This document shows positions 11,416 through 23,166 of a stretch of 64,000 bases of DNA, one piece after another. The position numbers were made by a program, and so were the translations under genes. The notes under the pieces are model-generated. The model was not told where the DNA came from. It made no database searches and saw only the letters and a list, made by a program, of their open reading frames with translations. The DNA comes from Alitta virens (lineage: Eukaryota; Annelida; Polychaeta; Phyllodocida; Nereididae): assembly GCA_932294295.1 (NCBI GenBank), contig OW028577.1, positions 6,103,501-6,167,500 on the forward strand. The letters run 5' to 3'. Position 1 is the first letter of the stretch. The number at the start of each line of letters is the position of its first letter.

Positions 11416-14041
11416 TCAGACACAGGTTGATGATGCTGAAGTTTCAATGCTCAACAGCCACTCATCTTTTTCAGCATTGTGGGTCATATATTTTTTGTTG
11501 ATCATATTAACTTGAAAAGGCAACGTTTTTCCCTCTATCAACAACACGGCTGATGCTCTGTTCCACATGCATATCTGGTCCCTGTAAGGTGCAAGAGTTG
11601 AATAGGTCTCACTCATGGCTGCAATCAGCATGTTCATGAGCAGTATGATGGTAAGGCAAACAAATAACACAAAAACTCCTATGACAATGCCTCTGTTTTC
11701 ATAGTTGTTGAAGTGTGCTGCTCCAAAACCATACATGAAGTTGAACATGGTGTAGATTGAGGAACTGATGTTCTCAAAACCGTCAGCTGACTTGTGACTG
11801 TGGTACAGGATAATGGTCATTGTCCCACCAAATGCCCATAGTATGATGACAAAGACGAAAGCAAAGCTAATGATATCTGTGAAAAGAACATGGTGCATCA
11901 TGGTGCTGAAGTATCCTGTCATCTGAAAACCTTGCAAGAAAAACAGGCAAAAGTAACAGCTCAATATAAAAGCTGGTGCAATGAACGTGGCAGAAAATGT
12001 TGAGTACAGAAACAGTTCAGCCATAGCAATACTCTGTAAAATTGAGGCCAATAACAGAAGCACCCGAAACACATCGAATTTCAGGATCACTCTGATGGGG
12101 GCATTGTATATTTTGTTATGCCATCTGCGAGTGAGTTTCATAGCTATATAGATCACGTACCTAATGGCATCAACAAATTCATAAATGATATTCAAGCTGA
12201 TCACTACTGCCAACAATATTGTGTATGCCAACATTGTTTTAGATTCTCTTATGAGGTCAACAGTTGATAATCTGGTTGAATTTGATGTAGAGTTCATTGA
12301 TTGTTGGTTGGAGTAGTCCAAGAATAATCGCGGAGCTCTGTAGCTTGCAACGATGAAAAACAAATGTAGCAGAGACCATGACAACAAGTTTGATCTGTAA
12401 TGTTTCCATTTGCAGTTAATGAGATGCTTTATAACTGGGATTGAAAATACAGGAAGCATTCTCTTCTGCAGACTCCTATAAACTAGCAGTTCTAGGACAT
12501 TAGGCTTTCCTGGACGTAGTCTTTGTGCAATGGTAGGGTCAATTTCAGCCATGTTATACCAAGCGTATGAAATTTTACCAAACCGCCATGCAGTCCTTCG
12601 ATGCACACCTTCAATGTTGATAATGAAGTTTATCATCTCATGTGCCCCCAACTTCGCCGCTAGAGTCAGAGGAGTGAAGCCATCGTTGTTTTCAATGTAG
12701 AGCATGTGGGTCCTGAAGTTGATGTCATCTTGAGTTGTCCATTGGGCCAAGTCTTGGTTGTCTTTCAAAGCATACCAATATCGAGATGCAGGGCTTTTTA
12801 GGATTGATTCAAAAGTTTTCTTTGCATCACTGGCATCCTCAACTCCTTGTTCTACCAGCATATGTAGTATGGTGTTGCCTTTTGGGTAGTCTTGGGCATC
12901 AACTTCAGCTCCATGATAAACAAGTTTTTCAAAAATTTCCATGTTGCCATTCCAGCATGCCAATTGAAGTGGAAGGCTTGAAACGTGCATTCCCTTGATG
13001 AAGTGCTTGCCTTTAATATGTGAGCTAATCATGCTCTGTTTGTCTTGTCTTTCCAGTCTCTTGAACAGACCATCAATGATATCTATCATTCCATTGGCTA
13101 CAGCACAATGTAGAGCTGTGACACCATCGTAATCTTTGTCTCCTTCAAAAAAATAAACAAGGAGTTCTCGGTTGGCATATTCCAGAATGAGTTTGCATAC
13201 AGCTTCACTTTCACAGGCACATGCATAAATGAAACAAGATTTTGCCCCATCGGATAGTTCTAGGTTTAGACCTAAACCGATGTTCATTAATTGTTTGTAC
13301 AAAATGGAGAATTTTCTTGCCAAATCAAACTGGCAACATTCTGTCAGTTCCCTTCTCATGATGTCCAAATTTGAGGAATGAGACTCCAACCAGGCAGCAT
13401 ACCTAGGAACAAGAAAAGCAAATGTACTTCTGATGTATAGAATTGGTTAATTTTTGCATACCTCTTTTACATAGCAAAACTAGAGTGATGGAAGTAGTGT
13501 CAGTTAATTCACTTGAATGAACAGATTTTTTGCCTAACTTTTTACACAAGACCTTCATGTAATCCTGTTATAACAAAAATTTGGACAGAAAGTTAGTTCA
13601 TTATAAGCCGGTTTAACTGAATTCCGTGTCTATTGATGATGAACATACATGTTTTCTGGGAATAATAACCTTTCAAACTCATTGTTAGATTACACCCTAT
13701 CTACTGATAGTCAATACAATCAATGGCATCACGTAACAATTGTCACTTTTCCTCAGATCTGGGCTAGAGCTAGCCAATTTTTTTGTCTATCATGAAGATT
13801 TTTTTAAAATTTTTGGGTAAAACAAAAGTAACAATGTTAGCTTCAATACTTACTTTTCAACTTCACATGGTCTTATTTCTCCAGGAGGCCAGTTCGGAAC
13901 ACGGTTTTCTGACATGACTGCACTTGGGAGTGTTACAACTACATCAATCTTGTAATCTTGAGGCTTGTTATCAATTGGGAGATCATATGTGGCATGATCA
14001 TAATCCATTCTTTTCGTGTGAAGCTTGTCATCTGAATCCAT
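11416..14041 (-). CDS. TRPV: TRPV-B1, intact TRPV-type cation channel (about 724 aa)
   Basis: Exons 13854-14041 (ATG at 14041, donor GTAAGT) and 11416-13402 (acceptor TTGTTCCTAG) join in phase 2 through a Lys codon into Y-A-A-W-L-E-S. The total of 2175 nt is in frame. It is a close paralogue of TRPV-A with the same order: ankyrin repeats (D-G-V-T-A-L-H-C-A-V-A-N-G; L-A-C-W-N-G-N; G-N-T-I-L-H-M-L-V-E; D-G-F-T-P-L-T-L-A-A), the W-R-F-G-K linker, six membrane segments, S6 ending L-M-N-M-L-I-A-A-M-S-E-T, and the A-S-A-V-L-L-I-E helix. The pore loop reads F-M-Y-G-F-G-A-A, again without an acidic residue. The extreme C-terminus T-C-V is shared with TRPV-A. The short first exon is negatively charged and unlike that of TRPV-A except for its last residues (G-E-I-R/K-P). 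It is transcribed toward TRPV-A1 on the same strand. Confidence 0.9.
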
Positions 14042-15515
14042 GTTGTGTTGGCCTTTAGTCTGTTCCTATGCCTATTATCTGATGGTATTCATTTGCTATT
14101 TAAGGAACACTCTGTGATAACCATAACAGGATTACTAATACTTAAAGTGCCTTCGGATCATTTACTTTAATGCACACATTATAAGATCTGTTTATTTCAT
14201 TATGTTTAATGCATCCATAGAAGGATGATACTGAAAGCTTTCACATAAGTTAATATTGCTTTTGTTGGACAGGATTAAATATTCATGCACGTACAATGCC
14301 AGTCACCAAAGTAGACACACTGTCTGTGTGGCTCATTCTTTTTACCTATTGACAAATGTTTTGGATTTCACATGGTATTGCCAATGTGTTTTTGTTTAAT
14401 TGGCATATAACGCTATTTAAATATGATTCCATTAATCACTGTTTTTTTCAAGAGCAGATCACACATGGCAAATATGCTGTGCAGCTGTGAGAGTTCTCAT
14501 CAATAAGCCAACCAAATTTTTTTTTTTACGAAATTAGAAATTAGAAATGAATTCTGTTCTGATTGTTTAAAAATTTTAGATCATAGAGGCTGCCTTTACA
14601 GAGCCCTCAACTGATTTGTTTCACATTCTTGTGGTACAAGCTGTAAGCCAGTAAATCATACTTTCTGTTTGCTTGTAACACTAATTAAAAATGCATCATA
14701 AGATATACTTTTATTATTATCTCATTCAGTATTTACCATCGACTATAGGACTGATTGAGGCATCCACCAATTCCATGTTGGCCAGCTCTGCTGCAGGTCC
14801 CGAGTTCGATCATCGGATGTTGATCGCATGAGATGTTGAATTGGAGGTGCCTTGTTCTCAGTGTCTATGCTGAGGCAAGTGAAGGACCCCACCCATGCCT
14901 ATGGCAGCTGGTCATATAAGCTGACCAAGCGTCAGACCAGTATTGCAACATTGACATTAATATGGCATCTGTGAGACTTTCACAACGCAACACACATTTG
15001 ATGGTATGATTGCAAGTGTGATGGCAGTTGGTTTGAAATAAATAGATATATATATATCTTTTATTTGACAGCTTCATGTCATTCATGACATATGTGTCAC
15101 AATGTAAACAGAAAATACAAAGTAAATGACACACAGTAACAATTAAAGAATATATGATAGAAAAGTAGTAAATGAAACTAGGTTCCAGCTATGATAAAGA
15201 TTTGTTACAATAGAATAGGTAAACTTGTATCGATTCTAAAATGTTGCAGTAGATAAAAATAATAAAATAGATCATGATACATATTTCAGCAAAATATAGT
15301 CATATTTACAGGAATGAAACAACAACACAGAAAAAACACAAAAAAAGTTGTGATTAGATAAATTTTTACTCAAACAAAATGGACATTGTGCACATGTTAT
15401 CTGGTATACTGACGGCTTGCTTTTTTTCCCAGGGCAGTGCCAAAACAGAAGAGAAAATAGACCTATCTCTTGAATTGCAGTAAAAACTATTGAGATACAC
15501 CAAAGGATAGATCAG
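14042..15515. other. Upstream region of TRPV-B1 with SINE and LINE tail
   Basis: The putative TRPV-B promoter region (no TATA box or other element I can defend), followed by a tRNA-derived SINE (about 14750-15053). Next is sequence resembling the 3' tail of the LINE family seen at 48 kb, in minus orientation (TTTTATTTGACA...GGTTCCAGC, about 15054-15200). Equivalent DNA is at 25793-27266 and 37621-39059. Confidence 0.5.
14750..15053 (+). mobile_element. tRNA-derived SINE, A box deleted (unit 1)
   Basis: Contains a B-box-like GGTCCCGAGTTCGATC and the core TGTCTATGCTGAGGCAAG, and ends in an ATATAT tract. The fuller copy in unit 3 (38330-38640) has an extra GGTCTGGGTGGCCTGATGG-type A-box segment that is deleted here. 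Confidence 0.65.
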
Positions 15516-16795
15516 TCACATACATCGAGATGCCATAAACAGCCAAGAACCTCCAATGAGGAGAAACATTATGAGGTAAAGAGGATACTCCAATGGCCAC
15601 CTCATAACAGACCTGAGAACAAAGCTGATAAGGTTAAATAAGACATGCCAAGGAGATGGGTAGGACGAAGTAAATGAGTAAAGGATAAGGCTTTGGAAAC
15701 CAACAAGTAGGAGAGAAGGCACGTTGCCAGTTTGGATCACAACATCTAGATGGTCTAGAGCATACACAAGCACAGCAAAACAAAGCAGGAATGACACAGG
15801 CCACAGCTGCACAGTCAAAGAGACTCTATTTGAAAATGGAGAAGTTCTTCTTTCAATCAGATGAGCCAGTTATCATCCCATGGATGTCGAATGCCAAAAC
15901 AGTCATCAGACAAAATGCTGAAATATGGCCAATTTGTCACAAATGATTGGAATGTCAGTCGCAAAAGGAGCAACAATGTGACAAAGTAAACCAACGAATA
16001 AAGTCAGAACCATATTGAACTTTCTCCATCCTGAAGTATTGCTCAGACGAGCAAGATTGCATTGACAGATACAGTTCGTTTCATAAAATATGGTCGACTC
16101 TAGACGCTTGTAGCGAAGTATTTCTGGCTGTAGCTATACCTGGCTAAAGCCAATAGCTTCTGTCTACTCCTAGATTATAATCGGCTTAAACCTACCCACC
16201 ACTGAAAAAATATAAACCTTGGTAAATGTAAGAAATTTATCTAATATATCATAAATATGTATGTAAAATAGACTTGCATCCTTTCATCAAAAAATTACAA
16301 ATATGCGAAACTCTCAACTTATGCACCAAATAGGGCTACAAGTAATTTTAGATCTGGCTTGAGCTAGCTAAAGCCAGACAGTTCTGTTTAGTAGCAGGTA
16401 GCATCATGTAGCAGAAGTTGTCTAGCTATGTCAGGTTCAATTGACAGGCCGTTTTTAATGAAACTAACTGGAGGCCTGCCCAGTAGATATGAGATATGAG
16501 AGCCTTCAACTTGGTCCACAGATCTTGTGGATTAATGACAACACAAACTGAAAGGTCATTTCCTGATCAGAAGTAGGAAACTATCTGAATAGACCTGTTC
16601 GAATTTGTAATAGCATTTGTCCTGTTAGTTATTTGAACGTCACTGTAATTGTATGTCACCCAGATACCCCATGGTTCTGTAGTGATCCCATTAGCAGGCT
16701 CAGTCAGATTGCCATATGTTAAATCTGCATCAATAACGATGTGATCAGGATATTTCCTGAGGGAGTTAGTCCATAACTTGGATGACCTTCATCTA
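15516..16795 (-). pseudogene. GPCR relic, copy 1 (class-B-like 7TM, 5'-truncated)
   Basis: Reading the minus strand from 16795: an extracellular stretch with E-P-W-G-I-W-V-T-Y-N-Y-S-D-V, then a MITE at 16072-16470. Next come TM-like segments including I-C-D-K-L-A-I-F-Q-H-F and L-A-F-D-I-H-G-M-I, as in the TM2-TM3 region of methuselah/adhesion-type receptors. The last segments end near 15516. It is broken by an in-frame stop (S-Y-F-stop-S-G-N-D) and by a frameshift after Q-H-F-V. It is cut at the unit junction at about 16795, so the receptor's N-terminal part is missing. Non-functional. Confidence 0.7.
16072..16470 (+). mobile_element. TA-flanked MITE, CAGTTAGTT family, copy 3 (unit 1)
   Basis: Starts CAGTTCGTTTCATAAAATA after TA and ends AATGAAACTAACTG. 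At about 399 bp it is the longest copy seen. It separates the extracellular and membrane parts of the GPCR relic. Confidence 0.7.
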
Positions 16796-19700
16796 TTCAT
16801 CATCCCCTCTGTGTCTTCAATCACCCCAGTGTGCGGAACCAGTGTATGGTATCAAATGGTTATTCATGGGCAGACCCTTTTGCAAAACACGTTCCTGATG
16901 ACCTCTTATGAATTTAGTTGACAGCATGTTTTGCCTTAATGATTTTTTTACATTGTCAGATTTCTGGAGGTCAGGTGCAAACAGTGTATATACTATATAC
17001 CATCCAGAGTTTCAGATCCATCTGGAAGTCATTTATACAATTGAGGCATAAATCTCATTAAACAAAGTAATATATCTAGATAGAATCTCACCCTAGATAG
17101 TGTCCATAGAAATCTAGAGTAATCTAGTAATCTAGAAATTGTTATTTTGAAAGATGTGGAGACAGGGGGCAGCACCGTTTATGAGCTGCATGAATGACCT
17201 CTTGAGGATCTGATATGAGTTAGCAGAGTCCAAATTGCAGCCAACCCAAAAAACCTGAAGATAAGTTAATGTTATACTGCCTTCACTTTCAGAATACAAT
17301 TCCGCGCAGTTAAATAATCTGCTTTTTAATGGGGCAAGGTTTTTCCATTTACCTTCTTTCCCTCCATCTGTGCCAGATGTAAAATAGAGACAAATTGAAT
17401 TTATTTAAGTCGTTGAGTTCCCATGAATATGTGAATGATTGTAAATTAATTATGAAGAAATTAAAAAACCCGTTTAAAAACACTTTTTCTGGCCATAAAC
17501 CATCCTTTAACTGTTAGTTTTTGTCTGAAGATTTAGTCTTCTTTTTTGGTTTTTGTATAATTTTTACTGGCTTTCATGTGATACCTCAAATGATTTTTGT
17601 GTAAGATAAGGGCTTTGTGATGGCCTGTTCAACATACCCCAATGAAATAAACAAGACCTTAGAGACACAGGAAGTGTTCACATATTAGGGTGAACTTCCA
17701 TTAATGGGTCCTCTGGCCATAGAGTCACTAGAGACTCCATGCTCTGGCACTTCAGGATAAACCATTTGTGTGATGCTTTAATCATATAAGTATACCTCTA
17801 TGCTTTATTGAACATATATGCTTAAGGTGTTGTATTTATTTTGCTGTTGATTTTTTTTAACCCTCAGCGAACAAAGTTCGAAGAGGGTTATTTTTATCCC
17901 CATTGTCCGGACAGCGGGTGGGTGGCCTTGCGCAACACTTTCGTTTCCGAAACACTAATACAGTTACCCTTATGAAATTTTGTACAGTAATACTGTATGG
18001 CCTTGTGCTGCCATTTGATAGTCACATTGACATACGTTGGCTATGTTTACAAAATTTAGAAATAATTGAAACAATTTTAATTTTCGATTCCGGAGCACAA
18101 ATCATACACTACTGCACCTACATGCTGAAAGTGCATTAATTTTTCTGTTTCCTGAGCAGAACTTAGACATATAATACATGCATACAAAACTTCATCGGAA
18201 TATACCAAAAATAATCCAGAGGTATTTTTTGGGGTTCCATGACCAATAATGAGATATTTTATATAGTAAGGAAAACATTAAAATTTGGTACTTTTGCAAA
18301 CCCCCATATCAATGACACTATGATTCTTACATCAGTGAAAACTTGCTAATAACATTACTAAATTATAGTACTTTCACTACATTTTGACATTTGTTTCATC
18401 CTCCTTTTTTTCATAATAATGGAAATCTGGTAAAAATGCTATGAAAATCTGTGTTGTTTCCTACATATTCCCTAGTTAGCATCCCATACTTTGCAATGAT
18501 AGTCATAAAAACTAGGTTGTAGTATTCAATTATAATTTAATATTTGATCATACTATGTTCAACCCAGTTAACAGTTTTTGTTTACACTTAGCAATTCATA
18601 ATAATTAGTTGCATAATAATCCATATATTGTTTTCTTAATATAATATAATTGAAACACCAGTAAAGTGTTTGGCAATGAATGAAAAAGTAAATTAGTTCT
18701 AGCAAGCTGAATACTCTTTACTCTGTATAAAATCTTTGAAACGGACAAAATTAAATGGCAGAAAAGGTATATACAATACTTTTGATGTTCAACTGCGTTA
18801 ATCTGAACAGAATGGATTGCTATTAATATTTTCACCTATGTCATGTAATGAACAAATGGAGAAATTCAATAGTTAAAAAATTAGGACATCTTGGACTAGT
18901 TTGCATCGCGTAAAAGGCTACATAGGCCAAGAGGTAATCTTGGATGACTGGATACTGCTTATTTCGAACACTGAGTGAAACTTCATCAGGGTAAGTGCAT
19001 TTGTGTTGGAGTTCTGCTCCGGAAACGAATGTGTGGGTTAGAGTTCTGCACTGGAAACGAAAGTGTAATGCTTGCTCTCCTGCATTTCTGTCTGACTACC
19101 ACTGAACAATTTTAATGATGCCTGTATGCTATGCGTGATTCCCTGAGGGTTTTGCTGCAGCGCACCTCATGTTTTTATTTGCTACAAAAAAAATGCACAA
19201 AAAAACAACAACAAAACAAAAACACAAATGGTGCAGAATAAAAGACTGATTTATTTTGTTAGTCGGGTATACATTAAATAAGAAAGACACTGACTATATA
19301 CATTAAAAAAAATAGCAAGTATATAAATAAAACTTTTATAAATGTTTTTTCTCAATCACCTCATGAATATAAGAAGTACAGTTTGAAATGCTTCGTAACC
19401 TTCATAGCATATTGTGATAAAGACTCCCACAGTGACCCTAACCCTTTTTTGAATAACTTAAGAAAATTACAATCAGGTTTTCATATCTTTCAACACTAAT
19501 TTGTTATCTAGCTTGCATGTATCATTTGTGATTTACAAGAATGAGAAATAGCATCGTGAAATTAATATCTTATCTTGAAATTAAGAATTAATATATTATC
19601 TTGATATTAAGAAGTGATATATTGTCTTGAAAATAATTTGCTCTTCATGGTTGAATTATGGTTCTTATATAGTTACTAACCATAGAAACTATATCAGATA

Positions 19701-19898
19701 TCTCATCATTTACATAAAGGTGAAATAGAGAAAGAAACATTTTGTGTGAAATATGTCACCAAGGGACTGAATATTAAGAAACTGATAAATGCATACCTTC
19801 TGAATATAACAAGTGATATCTGTTTATTATATATATAAACAATTACATATTTATAGATCTCAAAAGCTCATCAAATTGTGAACCTATGCAGTGATGAA
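16796..19898. other. Unit 2 left flank, non-coding
   Basis: Same content as 4890-8142: hairpin at 17859-17889 and relic TRPV exon piece at about 19359-19440. It lacks a 40-odd bp segment present in unit 1 at about 7148-7193. No gene recognised. Confidence 0.6.
19359..19440 (-). pseudogene. Relic TRPV-A exon fragment (unit 2)
   Basis: Unit 2 counterpart of the fragment at 7608-7689, in the same position downstream of TRPV-A2. Confidence 0.7.
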
Positions 19899-22598
19899 TT
19901 ACACACATGTGGCAGGTTGAGATGTTTGAACATAAAACAGCCATTTTCCTGTGCCTTCATCATAGCTGATGAACTTGCTGTTGAATTTTTTGACCAGCCA
20001 TGGAAATGCTCGTCTCTCCAGGAGCAGAATTGCAGCAGCCCTGTTTCTGATCCAAATTAGATCTCTGTAAGGAGCCAGCTTGGCATAAGTCTCACTCATA
20101 GCAGCAATCAGCATATTGAGAAGGAGGATAATTGTCAAACAGATAAAGAAGACAAATACGGAGATGACAATGTGCTTGCTCTCAACCTTTTCAAAATGAG
20201 GAACGGTACCAAATCCATGCATGTAATTGAACATGGTGAAAACAGAAATCCCAATTTCACCAAACCCCTCAATGCCATGGTTCTGGTTGAACAATACAAG
20301 GGTCATGGTGCCACCAAATGCGGCTAACATTATGACAAACACAAAGCCAAAACTGATGATGTCAGTGAAAAGAACATAGTGCATGATGGTGCCAAAGTAG
20401 CCAGTCATTTGATAACCTTAAGAAAAGAAAGAAATAGCAACCAAAGACAAAAGCAACAGCAGTGTTGAATAGGCAGACTTCAGAAAAAATTACAAGCCTC
20501 AGTAAAGCCAAGATCTGAGCAGTTGCATGGATCAGCATGACACCTCGAAATATATTCACCTTCAGGACCACAGCAGCTGGTGCTTTGTACATCTTTTTAT
20601 GAAACTGCCTAGTCAGTCTCATGAATATCAGAATTACAGTTTGAAATGCTTCGTAACCTTCATAGCATATTATGATAAAGACTCCCATACTGACCATTGC
20701 AACATAAAACTGCAGAGAACGAGATTCCCAAATCATCTCACAGAAACACACTTTGGTAGCATTTGCACTGGTGTGGTTCAGTTTGTCAGTCTTCTGAAGC
20801 GATTCTGTCAAGAATGTCATAGGCATCTTATAGCAGGCCGCCATAAATACAATGTGAGACAAGAACCACAGGTAAAAATTGTATGCATAGTACTTCCACT
20901 TGTTCTCAACCCAATTTTTAATGAGAGGCAAAGAGAAGACGGGCAGAGTTTTAGGATTCAGGCTTTGATAAATTAGCAAATCCATCACATTAGATCTACT
21001 GATGCACTTCTTCTGAGCTATAACAGGGTCTATCTCAATCAAGTCATAGCCTGCGTATGTGATTTTTCCAAAGCGCCATACTGTTGTGCGATGCACACCT
21101 TCTATATTTACTATGAAGTCGATCATAGCATGTGCCCCCAACTTCGCCGCTAGAGTCAGAGGAGTGTAGCCATCGTTGTTCTCAATGTAAAGCATGTGGG
21201 TCTTGAAGTTGACATCATCTTGAGCTGTCCATTGGGTCAGATCCTGATTTTTTTTCAAAGAGTACCACAGTCGAGATGCCTGACTTTTCAGAACTGCCTC
21301 AAATGTATTTTTAGCCTCAACAGCATCTTCAACACCAAGTTCCACCAGTACATGCAAAATGGTGTTGCCATTTGGCTGATCTTTGGCATCGACTTCGGCT
21401 CCATGATAGACCAGCTTGTCAAAAATTTCCACATTACCATTCCAACAAGCCACATGCAGCGCCAGGCTGGAGACCTTCATTTTGTCTATGAAGTATGTAC
21501 CTTCTATATGAACTGCGATCAGTTCCTCAATATCAGGCCTGTCGAGTTTCATGAACATGTCATCAATCACTTCTGACATACCATTGGCTACTGCGCAGTG
21601 GACAGCAGTGCATCCTTCGAAAAGAGGCGCATCTCTTAAAACGTAAGTAAGTAATTTTTGGTCTGCTGACTTAATGATAAGTTTACTTACTTCATTGCAC
21701 TGACTTCCAGTTGCATAAATAAGACACGATTTACTTTCAATGATTTCTAAGTTTAAACCAATCCCAATGTCAATGAGATGGGCACATAAAATGGTGAACT
21801 TGTTAGTGAGGTTGAACTGGCAACATTCCCAGAGCTCTTTCTTCAGGACATCCACATCATGGGACCACTTCTTCAGCCATGCTGCATACCTTCAAAATGT
21901 GGGAACAAACAAGACAGATAAGGATATATGTTAAACAAAATTTCTACATTGTGTCATTTGATATCAGATTTATTTTAAATTTTGTAGTATTTCAATCGAT
22001 GTAGTTCTCTTATACATAGGACAAACTACAGCACTTAACAGCAATAGTATAAAAAAAGGACTTAATGTCGATATATAAATATATATTTTTATCCTTATTA
22101 TGATTTTTATTTATTTATTTATTTATTTTTAATTAAAACTGAATTTATTTATCAATGATTGTGACAAGAACATTAGGAAATTTTACATGGTTACAAAATG
22201 CTACAGAACATTGCAAAAAGCTTTATTGAATAAATTAGCTTATACTCCACTTGTTCTAAGCGGGCAATAACCTACGAAAATATTAGTTATATCCCTCCGC
22301 CTTTGATGTCCGCATAAAACCAACAAAAATGTTAGTAAACTCCCTCCTATTCGGGATATAACTAATACATAATTTAAAGTTTATCAGGCCATAACCAACA
22401 ATGAATTTAAGTTGAATGGCATTACCTGTCTTCTTGGTCTGGTTTAATCTCCCCGGATACCCAGGAAGCTTCTTTGTTTTCAGGATCACAGACCACAAAT
22501 GGATTATCATTTTCAGCAGGGGTAGAGCACTTCTTTGACGTCTCCCATTGTTTGTCATTCGATGAATCCGTGTTATGGATACTTCTTATGCGAACCAT
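19899..22598 (-). pseudogene. TRPV: TRPV-A2, frameshifted TRPV channel
   Basis: Exon 1 22426-22598 and exon 2 19899-21889 keep their start codon and splice sites. A 5-bp deletion at about 20412-20420, in the run of AAG/GAA repeats, shifts the frame just after C-Y-F-F-L-F at the end of S4. Reading then runs out at a stop near 20362, removing S5, the pore and S6. The original frame continues intact from M-T-G-Y-F to T-C-V (20408 down to 19899), so nothing else is broken. Upstream of the lesion the protein matches TRPV-A1. Unit 3 carries the same deletion. A truncated ankyrin-S4 protein of about 565 aa could still be made if transcribed. A sequencing indel is unlikely because two units share it. 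Confidence 0.88.
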
Positions 22599-23166
22599 TG
22601 TAGCTCCTTCTCCTGTTAGCACGTGAAGAGATGAGTCAGATCTGGTATGTTGATCAGTGCCTCACAATCATATCCACTGGCAATCACTAAAGTATGACAC
22701 TCAATGATGTGTCCGGGCAACTGCAATTATACACCCACCATCGGTAATTACTGGAGGTACTTTGTGTCCATTACTTGTCATGTCTGAATTGTTTATTTGA
22801 CTGAATTTATAAATAATTCAGGCACATCCCGTGGAACTAATAGGACTGGAATAAAGGTAATTTGCCCTAATGCGATCCTGGTCCTTCACATGATTTGGTG
22901 ATTTCGCAACACAGGTCACGAATGAAAATTGAAACATTACTAATATATTTATGTATGAGTTTGTGAAAGAAAAATCTGTGAATCCAAATATAAGTACATG
23001 AAATAGTGAATATTAGTGATTCTAAACACACAAGATCTACTCAATAAATCTGAGGAAATTTCAAACGTAAAAATGTGTAAGTGAGCTTTACAAAGATTTT
23101 CTCTGTAATGGATCCATAAACTTTATCGTCATCAGCATCATTATCCTTATGTCCTGTGGGGAGTGA

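Larger units (their letters stand above)
4890..16795. repeat. Tandem array unit 1 (TRPV-A1, TRPV-B1, GPCR relic)
   Basis: Unit 1 of three direct repeats. Its left edge is recognisable at a CATCACCCC/TGTGTCTTC stretch that recurs at about 16800 and 28551. The right edge is the junction at about 16795, inside the GPCR relic, where sequence still shared with unit 3 (GATGACCTTCA) jumps to the start of the next unit. Relative to unit 2, the left part (about 4.9-8.66 kb) is diverged, with many substitutions and a net 155 bp of indels. The part right of about 8.7 kb is nearly identical at a constant 11,751-bp offset. Confidence 0.9.

Noticed and set aside
12735..12998. 87-codon plus-strand frame opposite TRPV-B
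   Set aside because: Antisense shadow of the ankyrin exon.
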